From Sporolactobacillus sp. THM7-4 (GTDB lineage: Bacteria > Bacillota > Bacilli > Bacillales > Sporolactobacillaceae): a stretch of 64,000 nucleotides of DNA. The position numbers and the translations under genes are program-made. Positions 35,314 through 43,318 of the stretch are shown in pieces; position 1 is the first letter of the stretch; each line of letters opens with the position of its first letter. Under the pieces are notes generated by a model that saw only the letters and a list, made by a program, of their open reading frames with translations, searched no databases and was not told the origin of the DNA. The DNA is taken from positions 1 to 64,000 of the forward strand of contig NZ_SEMD01000005.1 in NCBI RefSeq assembly GCF_004153165.1. The letters are read 5' to 3'.

Positions 35314-35505
35314 TTTGGCAATTAGCAAATTATAATAAGTTCAATGCACGGCTTTACATGGAGAGGCGGATGCGGTAGGCTAATAAGCCGTGCAAAACCA
35401 ATGTGCCTGCCGCTTTTGCGGTAAAACTGTATCCGCAGAGGCTCCATGTCAAGCCATTTATGATACTCACCAAATGAGAATTATAAAATTAATTAAATTG
35501 CCAAA
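35314..35505. repeat. 192-bp palindromic element (MITE-like or structured RNA)
   Basis: TTTGGCAATT (35314-35323) and AATTGCCAAA (35496-35505) are perfect terminal inverted repeats. Inside, GGCTTTACATGGAG and CTCCATGTCAAGCC (35350-35363 and 35442-35455) pair with one mismatch, then GCGGAT/ATCCGC and GCGGTAGGC/GCCTGCCGC, with a CCGCTTTTGCGG hairpin near the tip. A competing stem, GCACGGCTT (35346-35354)/AAGCCGTGC (35385-35393), would exclude the outer one. No coding frame. Confidence 0.7.
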
Positions 35506-35589
35506 ACATGCATTTTCTAATTGCCGAAAACAAACAGTAAGAAAATGTAAAAAAGTGAATAGAAATTAATTAGGAATGATGAACTCAAA

Positions 35590-35994
35590 ATGAAAATCAC
35601 TGAAAACGAACTGGATTTTTCTCATGTCAATGATAAGATCAGTCATTTAACAAAAGCTGAAATAGTTGAATTAATTAACAAGTACTATGCTGGTGAGAAG
35701 GTAACTAGATTAATAAAAGATTACAAGGTGAAGGTTCCCACATCCAGGCTCATATTCACTTTTCCAAAAAAATTGACGGACACTCATTGTTTTTACTGCC
35801 GTACAAAGATGGTACAAGATTGGACCTCACTGCATGGCTATAACCAAGGCGAAAGCATATCATATTGCCCAAAATGTGGACATCAGGATGCTCCAAATTG
35901 TCAGTGTGAAAATTGCAAGCGAATAAAGGAAGAAAGCTTAAAGCAAGAACTTCAACGGAGAAAAGAACTTATTTTCAAGCAGGTGGAGTATTGA
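35590..35994 (+). CDS. zinc-ribbon protein, probably truncated
   Basis: Encodes 134 residues. The first 60 look like a helical domain (LTKAEIVELINKYYAGEKVTRLIKDY, reminiscent of a DNA-binding helix pair). Then come three cysteine pairs: HCFYCRTKM, YCPKCGHQ, and CQCENC. It ends in a Lys/Glu-rich helix cut off by a stop. Family not recognised; the abrupt end beside an unrelated gene fragment suggests a longer protein lost its C terminus. It is preceded by AGGAATGATG and lies in the transposon. Confidence 0.5.
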   Translation: MKITENELDFSHVNDKISHLTKAEIVELINKYYAGEKVTRLIKDYKVKVPTSRLIFTFPKKLTDTHCFYCRTKMVQDWTSLHGYNQGESISYCPKCGHQDAPNCQCENCKRIKEESLKQELQRRKELIFKQVEY

Positions 35995-36380
35995 AGGCTT
36001 ACCGTGGGATGGAACTACAGGTTACAAAAAGACTTAATGAATGCAATCCAGAGGATTACAAACTTCTTTATATTCCTGGAGGATTGGCACCTGGTGCACT
36101 CAGACAAATTCCAGAAGCTATTCATTTTGTACAGGAATTTGCAAAGAGCGGAAATCTTATTGGTGCTGTCTGTCACGGTCCACAATTACTTGCGTCGGCT
36201 GGGCTTGTAAAAGGACGCAATATGACATTTTGGCACGAAGTTGCTAATGAAATAACTGAGGCTGGCGGTGTCTATGTAAATGAACCTATGGTAGAGGACG
36301 GTCAATTTATTACAGCACGTAAGCCTGGCGATTTACCAATGGAACTGTCCAGAGTGTTTGAACATCTTCAAGGAAAGTAA
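35985..36380 (+). pseudogene. DJ-1/PfpI family protein, N-terminal third missing
   Basis: The frame carries the rear two thirds of a PfpI-type protein: LLYIPGGLAPGALR, the nucleophile elbow GAVCHGPQLL with its Cys, then GRNMTFWHEVANEITEAG and DGQFITARKPGDLP. The N-terminal strand-helix-strand (about 50 residues) is absent and the frame instead runs out of phase into the zinc-ribbon gene, so the two were joined by a deletion or recombination near 35985. There is no ribosome site at the joint. Intact relatives act on glyoxal adducts or as stress proteins. Confidence 0.75.
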
Positions 36381-36472
36381 ATATTTAAGAAAGAAAATAA
36401 ATTCATCTAAAAAGAAGCGGTAGAAAATATATGCCTCCTCTTCGGTTTAAAAGTTGATCCTCCATAGCGTTT

Positions 36473-36524
36473 GCACAAAACAAGCCGGATATTCCCTAGG
36501 GAAATCCAGCTTGTTTGACTATTT
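36473..36524 (+). terminator. hairpin terminator
   Basis: AAACAAGCCGGAT pairs with ATCCAGCTTGTTT around TTCCCTAGGGAA, followed by a T-rich run. Confidence 0.6.
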
Positions 36525-36538
36525 TTCGCTTAGTGTCT

Positions 36539-36726
36539 GGCGACATGAAGATGGGGACTAAAAAAAGCTTTAATATCTACAAAATCCCCAAGTTTGTGTC
36601 GTTTTTTTTTCATAATTTTTTGCGACACAAACTTGGGGACTCGACCAGCACGGGACACAAATGTGGGGACTTGACCTGCAGTATTACCCGTAAAGTCGGT
36701 ATTCTGATAAAACACAAATTTGTGAC
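36539..36726. repeat. cluster of GACACAAACTTGGGGAC-type repeats
   Basis: Related 16-17 bp units: GGCGACATGAAGATGGGGAC (36539-36558), CCCCAAGTTTGTGTCG inverted (36586-36601), CGACACAAACTTGGGG (36623-36638), GACACAAATGTGGGGAC (36654-36670) and a partial AACACAAATTTGTGAC (36711-36726). The second and third form a perfect 16-bp inverted repeat around a 21-base AT spacer. Multiple spaced sites resemble the ends of TnsB/IstA-type elements; no transposase for them is in the window. Confidence 0.6.
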
Positions 36727-36789
36727 TAAATTCACACAAAAAAGGGATTTGATATGACTTAATGACTCAGCTAATTAACGTGAAAAACA

Positions 36790-36815
36790 GTATTTTTATA
36801 TTAATAAAAATACTA
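36790..36815. repeat. AT-rich perfect palindrome
   Basis: AGTATTTTTAT and ATAAAAATACT form an 11-bp inverted repeat around ATTA. It may be a weak terminator or operator. Confidence 0.35.
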
Positions 36816-36946
36816 GCGTTGCATAAACATACTGATTCCCTTATGTCATAATATTCAGATGATTGATTTCTCTGGTGTGATCAAAAAAGCCAACGAGTCC
36901 CTAAAAGGTGCACCATTCCATTTTAACCATATTATCCATTTATAAA

Positions 36947-37007
36947 GGTTGCCAGCGGAGAAAACCTGGCTATTCATGGCCGGGATGAATCCGCGCCACG
37001 GGCAACC
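36947..37007 (+). ncRNA. structured RNA candidate, unidentified
   Basis: In the gene-poor stretch 36381-37360. GGTTGCC (36947-36953) pairs with GGCAACC (37001-37007), enclosing GCGG/CCGC and an ATTCAT/ATGAAT hairpin; GCCAG/CTGGC gives an alternative inner stem. I matched it against the riboswitch classes I know and none fits. Transcription direction is not known; the downstream SHOCT operon makes + more likely. Confidence 0.35.
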
Positions 37008-37360
37008 CGGTAACTGCATAATAATGCCATTTAGTCATCATTAAGGCGAACATATGTGCTACAATGGATCTTGATGGGAGGTGAATTCCATGGTCACCAA
37101 GGGCTTAAAGCTCAGGATCAGGCCAACAACTTCAACATAAGTATGATCGAAAAATAATGAGTCGCTCTTTACGTAATGTCACCCAGATAGTGTTTAAAGA
37201 TACAAGGGATCACCGGGAAAATAAGTTTTGCTTTTTAAGTTGCACTCTCAAGTACTTTATACCATGTTTTAAATTGAAATTTAATGAACTTAATCATAAT
37301 TGTGCCACATTTTTCGGTAATAATGATTATAGAAACAATCCAAAGGAGGCCTTTCTATTG

Positions 37361-37540
37361 ATGCTTCTTATAATTATTCTACTAGTGTTTGGTGGCTACT
37401 ACCTTTTTCGTCAGACAAGCAGAAACGGGCTCAGCCGGGATAAAACGTCAAATGCGGAAGAGATCCTGAAACAGCGTTTTGTCTCAGGGGAGATTGACGA
37501 AGATACCTACAACCGGATGCTGAAAACAATCCGGTCTTAA
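37361..37540 (+). CDS. SHOCT-domain small membrane protein
   Basis: Encodes 59 residues from ATG 37361 (AAGGAGG upstream; a TTG three bases earlier is possible). A membrane helix (LLIIILLVFGGYYLF) precedes a C-terminal SHOCT motif (AEEILKQRFVSGEIDEDTYNRML). SHOCT motifs are oligomerisation modules found at the ends of small envelope proteins. It is the first of a probable five-gene operon that continues with a second SHOCT protein, a two-component system and a cupredoxin. Confidence 0.75.
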   Translation: MLLIIILLVFGGYYLFRQTSRNGLSRDKTSNAEEILKQRFVSGEIDEDTYNRMLKTIRS

Positions 37541-37576
37541 GCGACAAAATTTCAATGACAGTTAAGGAGGATTTGT

Positions 37577-37828
37577 ATGATGTTCAGAGGATATAATGGT
37601 TTTGGTGGATGTTTTGGCTATGGAGACGGATTTTTTGGGCCCTGGATGATGATGGGTACGGGTGTATTGCTGCTGGCTGCGGTCATCATTGCCGCCGTGA
37701 TTCTGTTCAGAATGGCCTCACCTAAAAAAAAGGATGACGGTTCGCTCGAACTTTTGAAACTACGTTACGCAAAGGGAGAAATAAGCGAAGAGGAGTACTT
37801 AAAGATGAAGAAGGTACTGGGCAAATAA
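37577..37828 (+). CDS. SHOCT-domain membrane protein with Gly/Phe/Met-rich head
   Basis: Encodes 83 residues. The N terminus is rich in Gly, Phe, Tyr and Met (GYNGFGGCFGYGDGFFGPW, then MMMG), followed by a membrane helix (VLLLAAVIIAAVILF) and a SHOCT end (LELLKLRYAKGEISEEEYLKMK). AAGGAGG lies nine bases before ATG-ATG. The Met cluster at the outer face, together with the Met-rich motifs of the neighbouring kinase and cupredoxin, hints at copper or silver binding. This is an inference. Confidence 0.75.
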   Translation: MMFRGYNGFGGCFGYGDGFFGPWMMMGTGVLLLAAVIIAAVILFRMASPKKKDDGSLELLKLRYAKGEISEEEYLKMKKVLGK

Positions 37829-37884
37829 ACAGCGGAGTTATTGATGAGGCAGGCAAAGCAGCATAATTCTCAAATGGGGACGAG

Positions 37885-38580
37885 TTGAGTGGAATGGACT
37901 ATCATGTGATGATTGTGGAAGATCAAAAGGAAATACGGGATGTCGTAGCCAAATATCTTGAGAAAGAAGGCTACATTCCTTCTCTTGCGAAAGATGGCTT
38001 CGAAGCACTTGAGATCTTTGGCAGCCAGACCATTCACCTCATTCTATTAGATATTATGATGCCTGGAATTGACGGATTTGAGGTGCTGAGGGAAATCCGA
38101 AAGGTTTCCGACGTTCCGGTCATTATGCTCACAGCAAAACAGGAGGAAATTGACAGACTTCACGGGTTTGACACGGGCGCAGATGATTATGTCGTCAAAC
38201 CATTCAGCCTTAAGGAGCTAATGAAACGTGTTCGGGTGATCATCAAGCGGGTTTACCATGAAACCGATGAAATGGTTTATCATTGTAAAGCGCTGCACTT
38301 GCATACCGGCAGCATGAAGCTCTATCAGGGAGAGGAAGAGATTCCGGTCACTTCTGCCGAGTACGCACTGCTTCTTGTTATGTTTCGGCATCAAGGTCAG
38401 GTGCTGACCCGAGAGCAGCTCATTGAACTGGCATATGGAAACAATTACGAGGGATATGACCGCAACATTGACAGTTATATCAAGCGTATTCGTCAGAAAA
38501 TCGAGGAAGACCCCAGGCATCCAAAGATGCTCATCACAAAATATGGTGCGGGTTACATTTTCGGGGATGTGAAACAATGA
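37885..38580 (+). CDS. OmpR-family response regulator
   Basis: Encodes 231 residues from TTG 37885; an ATG at 37894 is the alternative and the ribosome site is weak for both. The receiver domain has the acidic pair in IVEDQ, the phospho-acceptor Asp in LILLDIMMPG, the Thr/Ser in VIMLTAK and the Lys in YVVKPFS. The winged-helix output domain (EYALLLVMFRHQGQVLTREQL, IKRIRQKIEEDP) follows from about residue 130. It overlaps the kinase gene by 4 bases, so the two form a pair. It probably controls this operon. Confidence 0.92.
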   Translation: MSGMDYHVMIVEDQKEIRDVVAKYLEKEGYIPSLAKDGFEALEIFGSQTIHLILLDIMMPGIDGFEVLREIRKVSDVPVIMLTAKQEEIDRLHGFDTGADDYVVKPFSLKELMKRVRVIIKRVYHETDEMVYHCKALHLHTGSMKLYQGEEEIPVTSAEYALLLVMFRHQGQVLTREQLIELAYGNNYEGYDRNIDSYIKRIRQKIEEDPRHPKMLITKYGAGYIFGDVKQ

Positions 38581-39938
38581 CCATACGGCGGCAGTGGCTG
38601 ATCATGCTGACCCTAACGGCCGTTCTTGCGATCGTTGTCAATACGCTGATCTTCAGTTCGCTCATCAACCGCTATTTTCAGACCTACACGACCAGTGAAT
38701 ATAATAAAAGCCTGTCACAGATCAAGAGTTTTTCAAAAATAGCACTTTCTCAAAATAACATGACTACCCGGCAGATTGAGGCGCAGCTTGCGTCATATTT
38801 GAACGATCCGGTTACCCGAATCACGCTCTATAAAGCGGATGGCTCGGTCATTGCGAATGTTAGTAATGACATTAGCAGCATGAACAATATGATGAGCGGT
38901 ATGATGCGGCACAGGGCGCCGGGCACATTTTCCCAGGAGGTCGACCGGACGGAACTCAAGGAATCCGGCATTTCGATCGGCACGGTAAACGTGACGCACT
39001 ACAGTTCCATCGGTGATTCTCTGACTTCCATGATGTTTCGTTCCGCGCTGATTCGCACCAGCCTGCTCTCTTTCGTTATCGTGCTGGCTTTACTGATAAT
39101 AATCGGGCTCTTCGTGAGCCGAAGATTGAGCAGAGACTTAAGAAATACCTCATCTATGGCGCTGAATATCGATTTGGGAAATCAGGTGGATATTCCGCTC
39201 TCAAAAATCCGGGAGGTCCGGATTATCCAGCAAAGCCTGAAGGAATTGAAATCACGGTTAAAGCTGAAACAAAAAGGGCGTAAGCGTCTACTTGATGAAA
39301 TGGTTCATCAGACGCGGACGCCGCTCACAATATTGAAGACACATCTGGAAGGGTTTCAGGACGGGGTCATTGATCTGACACCAGAGGAAATCAAAACCTG
39401 TGAAATGCAGATCGAGAACATTTCCTCAATCATTTCCAATATGAGCGGTCTGCTGGATACCGAAAGAAAAGCATCCCCGCTCCGCGTCGAAGCATTCGAA
39501 TTCAGCCATTTACTGCGACGAATTATTGCCGGGCTTAAGCTTCAATTCGATCAGAAGCAAGTCGCACTTTCCTTGATGAGTCACGAGAAAATAATGATTA
39601 AGACCGATTTGTATAAACTGAGCCAGAGTATTTACAACATCCTGACCAACGCTTACAAATTCACCCAACCGGGCAGTAAAGTGGAGGTTTTCTTCCAGGC
39701 GGATGAGAAGATGCTCACTATCGAGATCAGGGATACTGGTGCAGGTATATCGCCCAAAGAACAGCAGCATTTATTTGAAGCCTATTACAAGGGAAGTAAC
39801 GCCCAGACGGTTCCCGGAGAAGGGTTGGGACTGTATGTTGTGAAGCAGAATCTGGAGCAAATCGGGGGAACGATTCGTGTCGCATCAGCGCCTGGTAAAG
39901 GAAGCAATTTTATCATTAGAATCCCGATGACGATTTAA
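38577..39938 (+). CDS. sensor histidine kinase with Met-rich sensor loop
   Basis: Encodes 453 residues. Two membrane helices (about 8-30 and 160-180) enclose an extracytoplasmic loop containing SSMNNMMSGMMRHRAPG, a Met/His cluster of the kind that binds copper(I) or silver(I). HAMP-like and coiled regions lead to the H-box MVHQTRTPLTILKTH, in which Gln-Thr-Arg replaces the usual Glu-Leu-Arg/Lys, then the N box (NILTNAYKFT), G1 (DTGAGI) and G2 (GEGLGLYVV) of the ATPase domain. Partner of the regulator just upstream. Metal sensing is inferred. Confidence 0.88.
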   Translation: MTIRRQWLIMLTLTAVLAIVVNTLIFSSLINRYFQTYTTSEYNKSLSQIKSFSKIALSQNNMTTRQIEAQLASYLNDPVTRITLYKADGSVIANVSNDISSMNNMMSGMMRHRAPGTFSQEVDRTELKESGISIGTVNVTHYSSIGDSLTSMMFRSALIRTSLLSFVIVLALLIIIGLFVSRRLSRDLRNTSSMALNIDLGNQVDIPLSKIREVRIIQQSLKELKSRLKLKQKGRKRLLDEMVHQTRTPLTILKTHLEGFQDGVIDLTPEEIKTCEMQIENISSIISNMSGLLDTERKASPLRVEAFEFSHLLRRIIAGLKLQFDQKQVALSLMSHEKIMIKTDLYKLSQSIYNILTNAYKFTQPGSKVEVFFQADEKMLTIEIRDTGAGISPKEQQHLFEAYYKGSNAQTVPGEGLGLYVVKQNLEQIGGTIRVASAPGKGSNFIIRIPMTI

Positions 39939-39997
39939 AGCAGTATACCAATGCGATAAACAATCCTCTCGCAGATTCTTATAAGGAGGCATGGATC

Positions 39998-40723
39998 GTG
40001 AAAATGAGAATAACGATGGCTGCGTTATCCGTCGTCGGCATCTTTGCAATAGGATTAATCATCTTTGGTGCTATTCAAACAGTCTCTGCTGTATCCATAC
40101 AAAATAAAACACGGACCCAAGCTGAAGCAGCACAAACAGATCGCAGTGACGATAATGTCAATCCAGATGCAGCGAGTTACGACCGATATGGTTATGGTAT
40201 GATGGGTGGCGGTTACGGCATGATGAACGGGGCGAGAGATAGTTACAGTGGCCAAGCCAGTGTCACCGAATCTGCCGTTCAGAAGGATATTGCTGCTGCA
40301 CAGAAGAATGCGCATGTTGACAAAAAAACGAATACCATTACCTATTCAGGCAATAGTGTGACGCTTGTCATTGCGGGCGGTCCCGAGAAGACCGATGGCA
40401 AATTTGTCATTGACGGCCTGGTCAATCCGAAGCTGGTCGTGACAAAAGGTGCTGATGTCACGGTAGAGTTTGTAAACGAAGACGCAGACATGCCGCACGC
40501 CTTTGAAATCACCGATGCCGCACCGCCCTATGACTATATGTCAATGATGGACGGAGGTATCTATCCGGGAAGTATCATACGTGCATTGCCCAAAACCTCA
40601 GGCGGCCATTTCGCAATGGCCACGACCACATTTAAGGCAATTCAGCCAGGTACGTTCTATTATATCTGCCAGTATCCCGGCCATGCACAAAAGGGCATGT
40701 ACGGTAAACTTTTGATTAAATAG
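39998..40723 (+). CDS. membrane-anchored cupredoxin (rusticyanin/sulfocyanin-like)
   Basis: Encodes 241 residues from GTG 39998 (AAGGAGG upstream). An N-terminal signal anchor (about 8-30) is followed by a Met/Tyr/Gly-rich segment (YGYGMMGGGYGMMNG) and, from about 110, a cupredoxin fold with type 1 copper ligands: His in MPHAFEIT, then Cys, His and Met in YICQYPGHAQKGMYG. The end matches rusticyanin and sulfocyanin. It could carry electrons or bind extracytoplasmic copper. As last gene of the SHOCT/two-component operon, copper handling fits better. Confidence 0.85.
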   Translation: MKMRITMAALSVVGIFAIGLIIFGAIQTVSAVSIQNKTRTQAEAAQTDRSDDNVNPDAASYDRYGYGMMGGGYGMMNGARDSYSGQASVTESAVQKDIAAAQKNAHVDKKTNTITYSGNSVTLVIAGGPEKTDGKFVIDGLVNPKLVVTKGADVTVEFVNEDADMPHAFEITDAAPPYDYMSMMDGGIYPGSIIRALPKTSGGHFAMATTTFKAIQPGTFYYICQYPGHAQKGMYGKLLIK

Positions 40724-40750
40724 CAAAGTAACCCATTAGATTAAACTAGA

Positions 40751-40796
40751 GTGAGCAAATCGCAGGATCAAACAGATCACGCGGTTTGCTTTTGTC
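40751..40796 (+). terminator. terminator of the cupredoxin operon
   Basis: AGCAAATCGC pairs with GCGGTTTGCT (one G-T), followed by TTTGTC. Confidence 0.65.
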
Positions 40797-40867
40797 ATAC
40801 TTTAAGTAATGTCATGAAAGCTGAATGAGGGCTGATTGAAAAAATGGTGAGCAAAACAGTTTCGATA

Positions 40868-40883
40868 ATACCCGTATAGGTAT
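40868..40883. promoter_or_regulatory. CstR-type operator before the glutaredoxin gene
   Basis: ATACCCGTATAGGTAT matches the palindrome ATACCC-N4-GGGTAT at all but one fixed position. It lies 110 bases before the glutaredoxin gene. Confidence 0.65.
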
Positions 40884-40992
40884 ATACTGCAAGTGTAGTC
40901 GGAACGAACAGTTAAAAAAACTGAGTTCTCGGCTCGCCGAGATAAGAAATCCAAATACTAAGATTGTGAAAAACTTTATAAGGGAGCTATGA

Positions 40993-41229
40993 ATGATGAA
41001 TGAAGTAACTGTGTACACGACCAATACTTGTCCTTATTGCCATATGGTGAAGAATTTTCTGAAAAAGCAAGGACTGCCATTTAAAGAAATCAATGTGCAG
41101 CAAGATCCTGCTGCCGGTCAACGTCTTGTGGAAACAACCGGACAAATGGGTGTACCGCAAACAAATGTGAATGGTCAGTGGGTACTCGGATATGATCCTG
41201 ATCGGATCATGGGTTTTGTTCATGCATAA
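40993..41229 (+). CDS. glutaredoxin-like protein
   Basis: Encodes 78 residues of the small YruB/NrdH-like glutaredoxin class. The redox motif CPYC lies at residues 13-16, TGQMGVPQT is the cis-Pro loop, and GYDP the C-terminal glutathione/partner loop. AGGGAG precedes ATG-ATG. A CstR-type operator upstream ties it to the persulfide regulon at 46-51 kb, so it may reduce protein persulfides or disulfides there, although it lies on the transposon side of the candidate left end. Confidence 0.88.
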   Translation: MMNEVTVYTTNTCPYCHMVKNFLKKQGLPFKEINVQQDPAAGQRLVETTGQMGVPQTNVNGQWVLGYDPDRIMGFVHA

Positions 41230-42156
41230 TCTTGCCTGACCGGCAACAGGCTGAAAAATGTTGCATCTTAGGAGAAATTGAACATTTGCCGGTCGCTGAT
41301 CAGACCATACGTGATCATTTCAAATTGTGTCGTCAATCTTTCTTCTGATAAACCCCCGGAGGGCGTCTTTCTGATATTATTTTGACGACTGAATTGCCTT
41401 TAGAAATTAAGAATGATCTCGATACTTCGTATTCCAGTCGCTTCTCATGTGCATTATCAATTAGTGTTTTGGAAAACAGGTCTCCGGGGATAGAGATTGA
41501 AAAGTACATTGTTTCATCAGTTATTCAAGCGATCAAACCATAATATGTAAGAATTGCCGACAATTGTCTGCTTTTTTAGATTTCTACGGACCAATTTTTT
41601 ATATTGGGATGGCTTTAGGCATTGCTTTCACAGAAATCCATTTAGCATCCAAGAAGATATAGCAGGAAATGCCGTTTAAAATATTCTACTGAATCATGAA
41701 TATTAAGATTTTTTTCATCCTGTGGAAATCAAAATATATCTAAAATTGATTGTAGGGTTAATTATGTCCAAGATCAGCCCTGCAGTAGAAAAGTTGGTTG
41801 CCAGATTAAGGGTATTGCACTCTCTGTATCCGTACTGACTGTTCTTGAACTGAATATGAGTTGGGGTATGTTCTATATGCTGTTGTCATTCTCTTTCTTA
41901 AAGAAAAACATAGCTATCGCTAATACGTTTTGGATGTGTCTTGATCATTATTAGCGGCCTGTTTGTAGGGGATTCATTGATTAATAGAACTAACAAACAT
42001 GTCGTGAAGACGGATGGTTTTATTAAAATCGTCATATAGGCTAAAGATGCTTCAAAATTTATTAAAGAGTGGACATTGTAGGTTGAGATTCAGAAGGACA
42101 TTTTTACTCAATCATACCAACGGTCAAACCCAGAAAGTTATATATGCGTTTATATA

Positions 42157-42201
42157 ACTCTTTCATGAGTAGTCACCTGTGACACTGGAAGAGTATTTTT
42201 T
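42157..42201 (+). terminator. intrinsic terminator
   Basis: ACTCTT pairs with AAGAGT around an inner GTCACCTGTGAC stem, followed by ATTTTTTT. Confidence 0.7.
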
Positions 42202-42222
42202 TGTAAAACAATAATAATTCCA

Positions 42223-42250
42223 CCAAATCCAGTATGGGATCTGGCGGAAA
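42223..42250 (-). terminator. terminator of the permease gene
   Basis: On the minus strand CCAGATCC pairs with GGATTTGG, then a T-rich ATTATTATTGTTTT tail. Confidence 0.6.
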
Positions 42251-42285
42251 ATAGATGATAGAAAATTTATTTGCAGTTTACAAAA

Positions 42286-43254
42286 TTATGCAATAATAAA
42301 ATTAAACAAATAACCTGTAAATACAATCCCAAGGCCGACAATAGTAATAAATATTGCAAGCAGCTTCGGTTTCAGTACTCTCCTCAAAAGAATCATTTCC
42401 GGCAAGCTCAATGCGGTTACAGCCATCATAAATGATAATGCCGTTCCTGTTGCGACTCCTGCTCTTGTAAGCTCACTGACCAGTGGAATAACTCCTGCTG
42501 CATTTGAATATAATGGAATGCCGATTAAAACAGCAATAAGTACTGCAAAGGGATTGTCCTTACCGGCATATTCTGCTAGTGCTCCGGCCGGAATCCAGCC
42601 ATGCATCACGCCACCTATAGCAATGCCGATGATGACATAGATCCAAATCTTCTTTATTAGATCCCATGTGAAAACCCAAGAATCCAATAATTTCTCTTTC
42701 ATTGATGGATCTGGAATGTCTTGATCAGCTTTGACATTCATTTTATAGACATAGCCTTCGACGTATTTTTCAAGTTTCATCTTTCCTAAAATAATGCCGC
42801 CGACTATAGCAATCATTTCACCGGAAGCGATATAAATAAGCGCGATTTTCCAACCGAATAATCCGTATAGAAGCCCTAATGCCACCTCATTTACCATGGG
42901 AGCCGCAATTAAATAGGAAAAAGTGACTCCGAGCGGTATCCCTGCTTCTACGAAACCGATGAAAAGGGGGACGGCTGAGCATGAGCAAAACGGTGTCACG
43001 ATGCCAAGAAGTGCCGCTAGGATATGACCGATAAAAATGTTCCCTTTGTTTTTGGCAAGGATCTTTCTTGTTTTTTCAGGGGGAAAGAAACTTCTTAGAA
43101 AAGTTATTGCATAAATGATTATTAAGAGCAATATAAAGATCTTTATACTATCAAACACGAAAAAATTCAAAGCACTTCCAAGTTTGCTATCCTGAGCAAT
43201 TCCAAAAATATTATAGACAAGCCAGTCGGCAAAGATCTGTATTGGCGTGAACAT
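42286..43254 (-). CDS. permease of the ArsP/SO_0444 (DUF318) family
   Basis: Encodes 322 residues with about eight membrane helices. The signature TPFCSCSAVPLFIGFVEAG with its Cys-x-Cys lies in an early helix, and the second half repeats the fold (GIPLYSNAAGVIPLVSEL). ArsP members export trivalent organoarsenicals; other members go with ArsR-type regulators and small thioredoxins for arsenic or other thiophilic species. It is the last of five co-oriented genes starting with arsR, which supports an efflux role against an arsenic-like compound. AGGAAGTGA lies upstream. Confidence 0.85.
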   Translation of the reverse strand: MFTPIQIFADWLVYNIFGIAQDSKLGSALNFFVFDSIKIFILLLIIIYAITFLRSFFPPEKTRKILAKNKGNIFIGHILAALLGIVTPFCSCSAVPLFIGFVEAGIPLGVTFSYLIAAPMVNEVALGLLYGLFGWKIALIYIASGEMIAIVGGIILGKMKLEKYVEGYVYKMNVKADQDIPDPSMKEKLLDSWVFTWDLIKKIWIYVIIGIAIGGVMHGWIPAGALAEYAGKDNPFAVLIAVLIGIPLYSNAAGVIPLVSELTRAGVATGTALSFMMAVTALSLPEMILLRRVLKPKLLAIFITIVGLGIVFTGYLFNFIIA

Positions 43255-43318
43255 AAAGTCACTTCCTCTTTAAAATGGTCAGCGGACCATAATTATTTCA
43301 GTCATGGTTATTCTATTT

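Larger units (their letters stand above)
34969..35589. other. gene-free start of the transposon cargo
   Basis: No intact gene. It holds an IS3-family transposase scrap (35085-35190), a possible IS end (ACCCCAAAAGTTGGACAG near 35061) and the palindromic element at 35314-35505. The stretch is AT-rich. Confidence 0.6.
41230..42285. other. gene-free region with decayed coding remnants
   Basis: About one kilobase with no intact gene. Short hydrophobic pieces appear in several + strand frames (FYGPIFYIGMALGIAF near 41590; SGLFVGDSLINRTNKHVV near 41960, broken by stops soon after), suggesting one or two rotted membrane-protein genes. A + strand terminator (42157-42201) and a minus-strand one (about 42223-42250) mark its right edge. 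Nothing can be named. Confidence 0.45.

Noticed and set aside
41560-41567. ACAATTGT, which would give an ACA tip followed by the ATTGT flank seen at the right end of the transposon
   Set aside because: No TnsB-type site lies in the required register to its left, and the 8-mer is a self-palindrome expected by chance.
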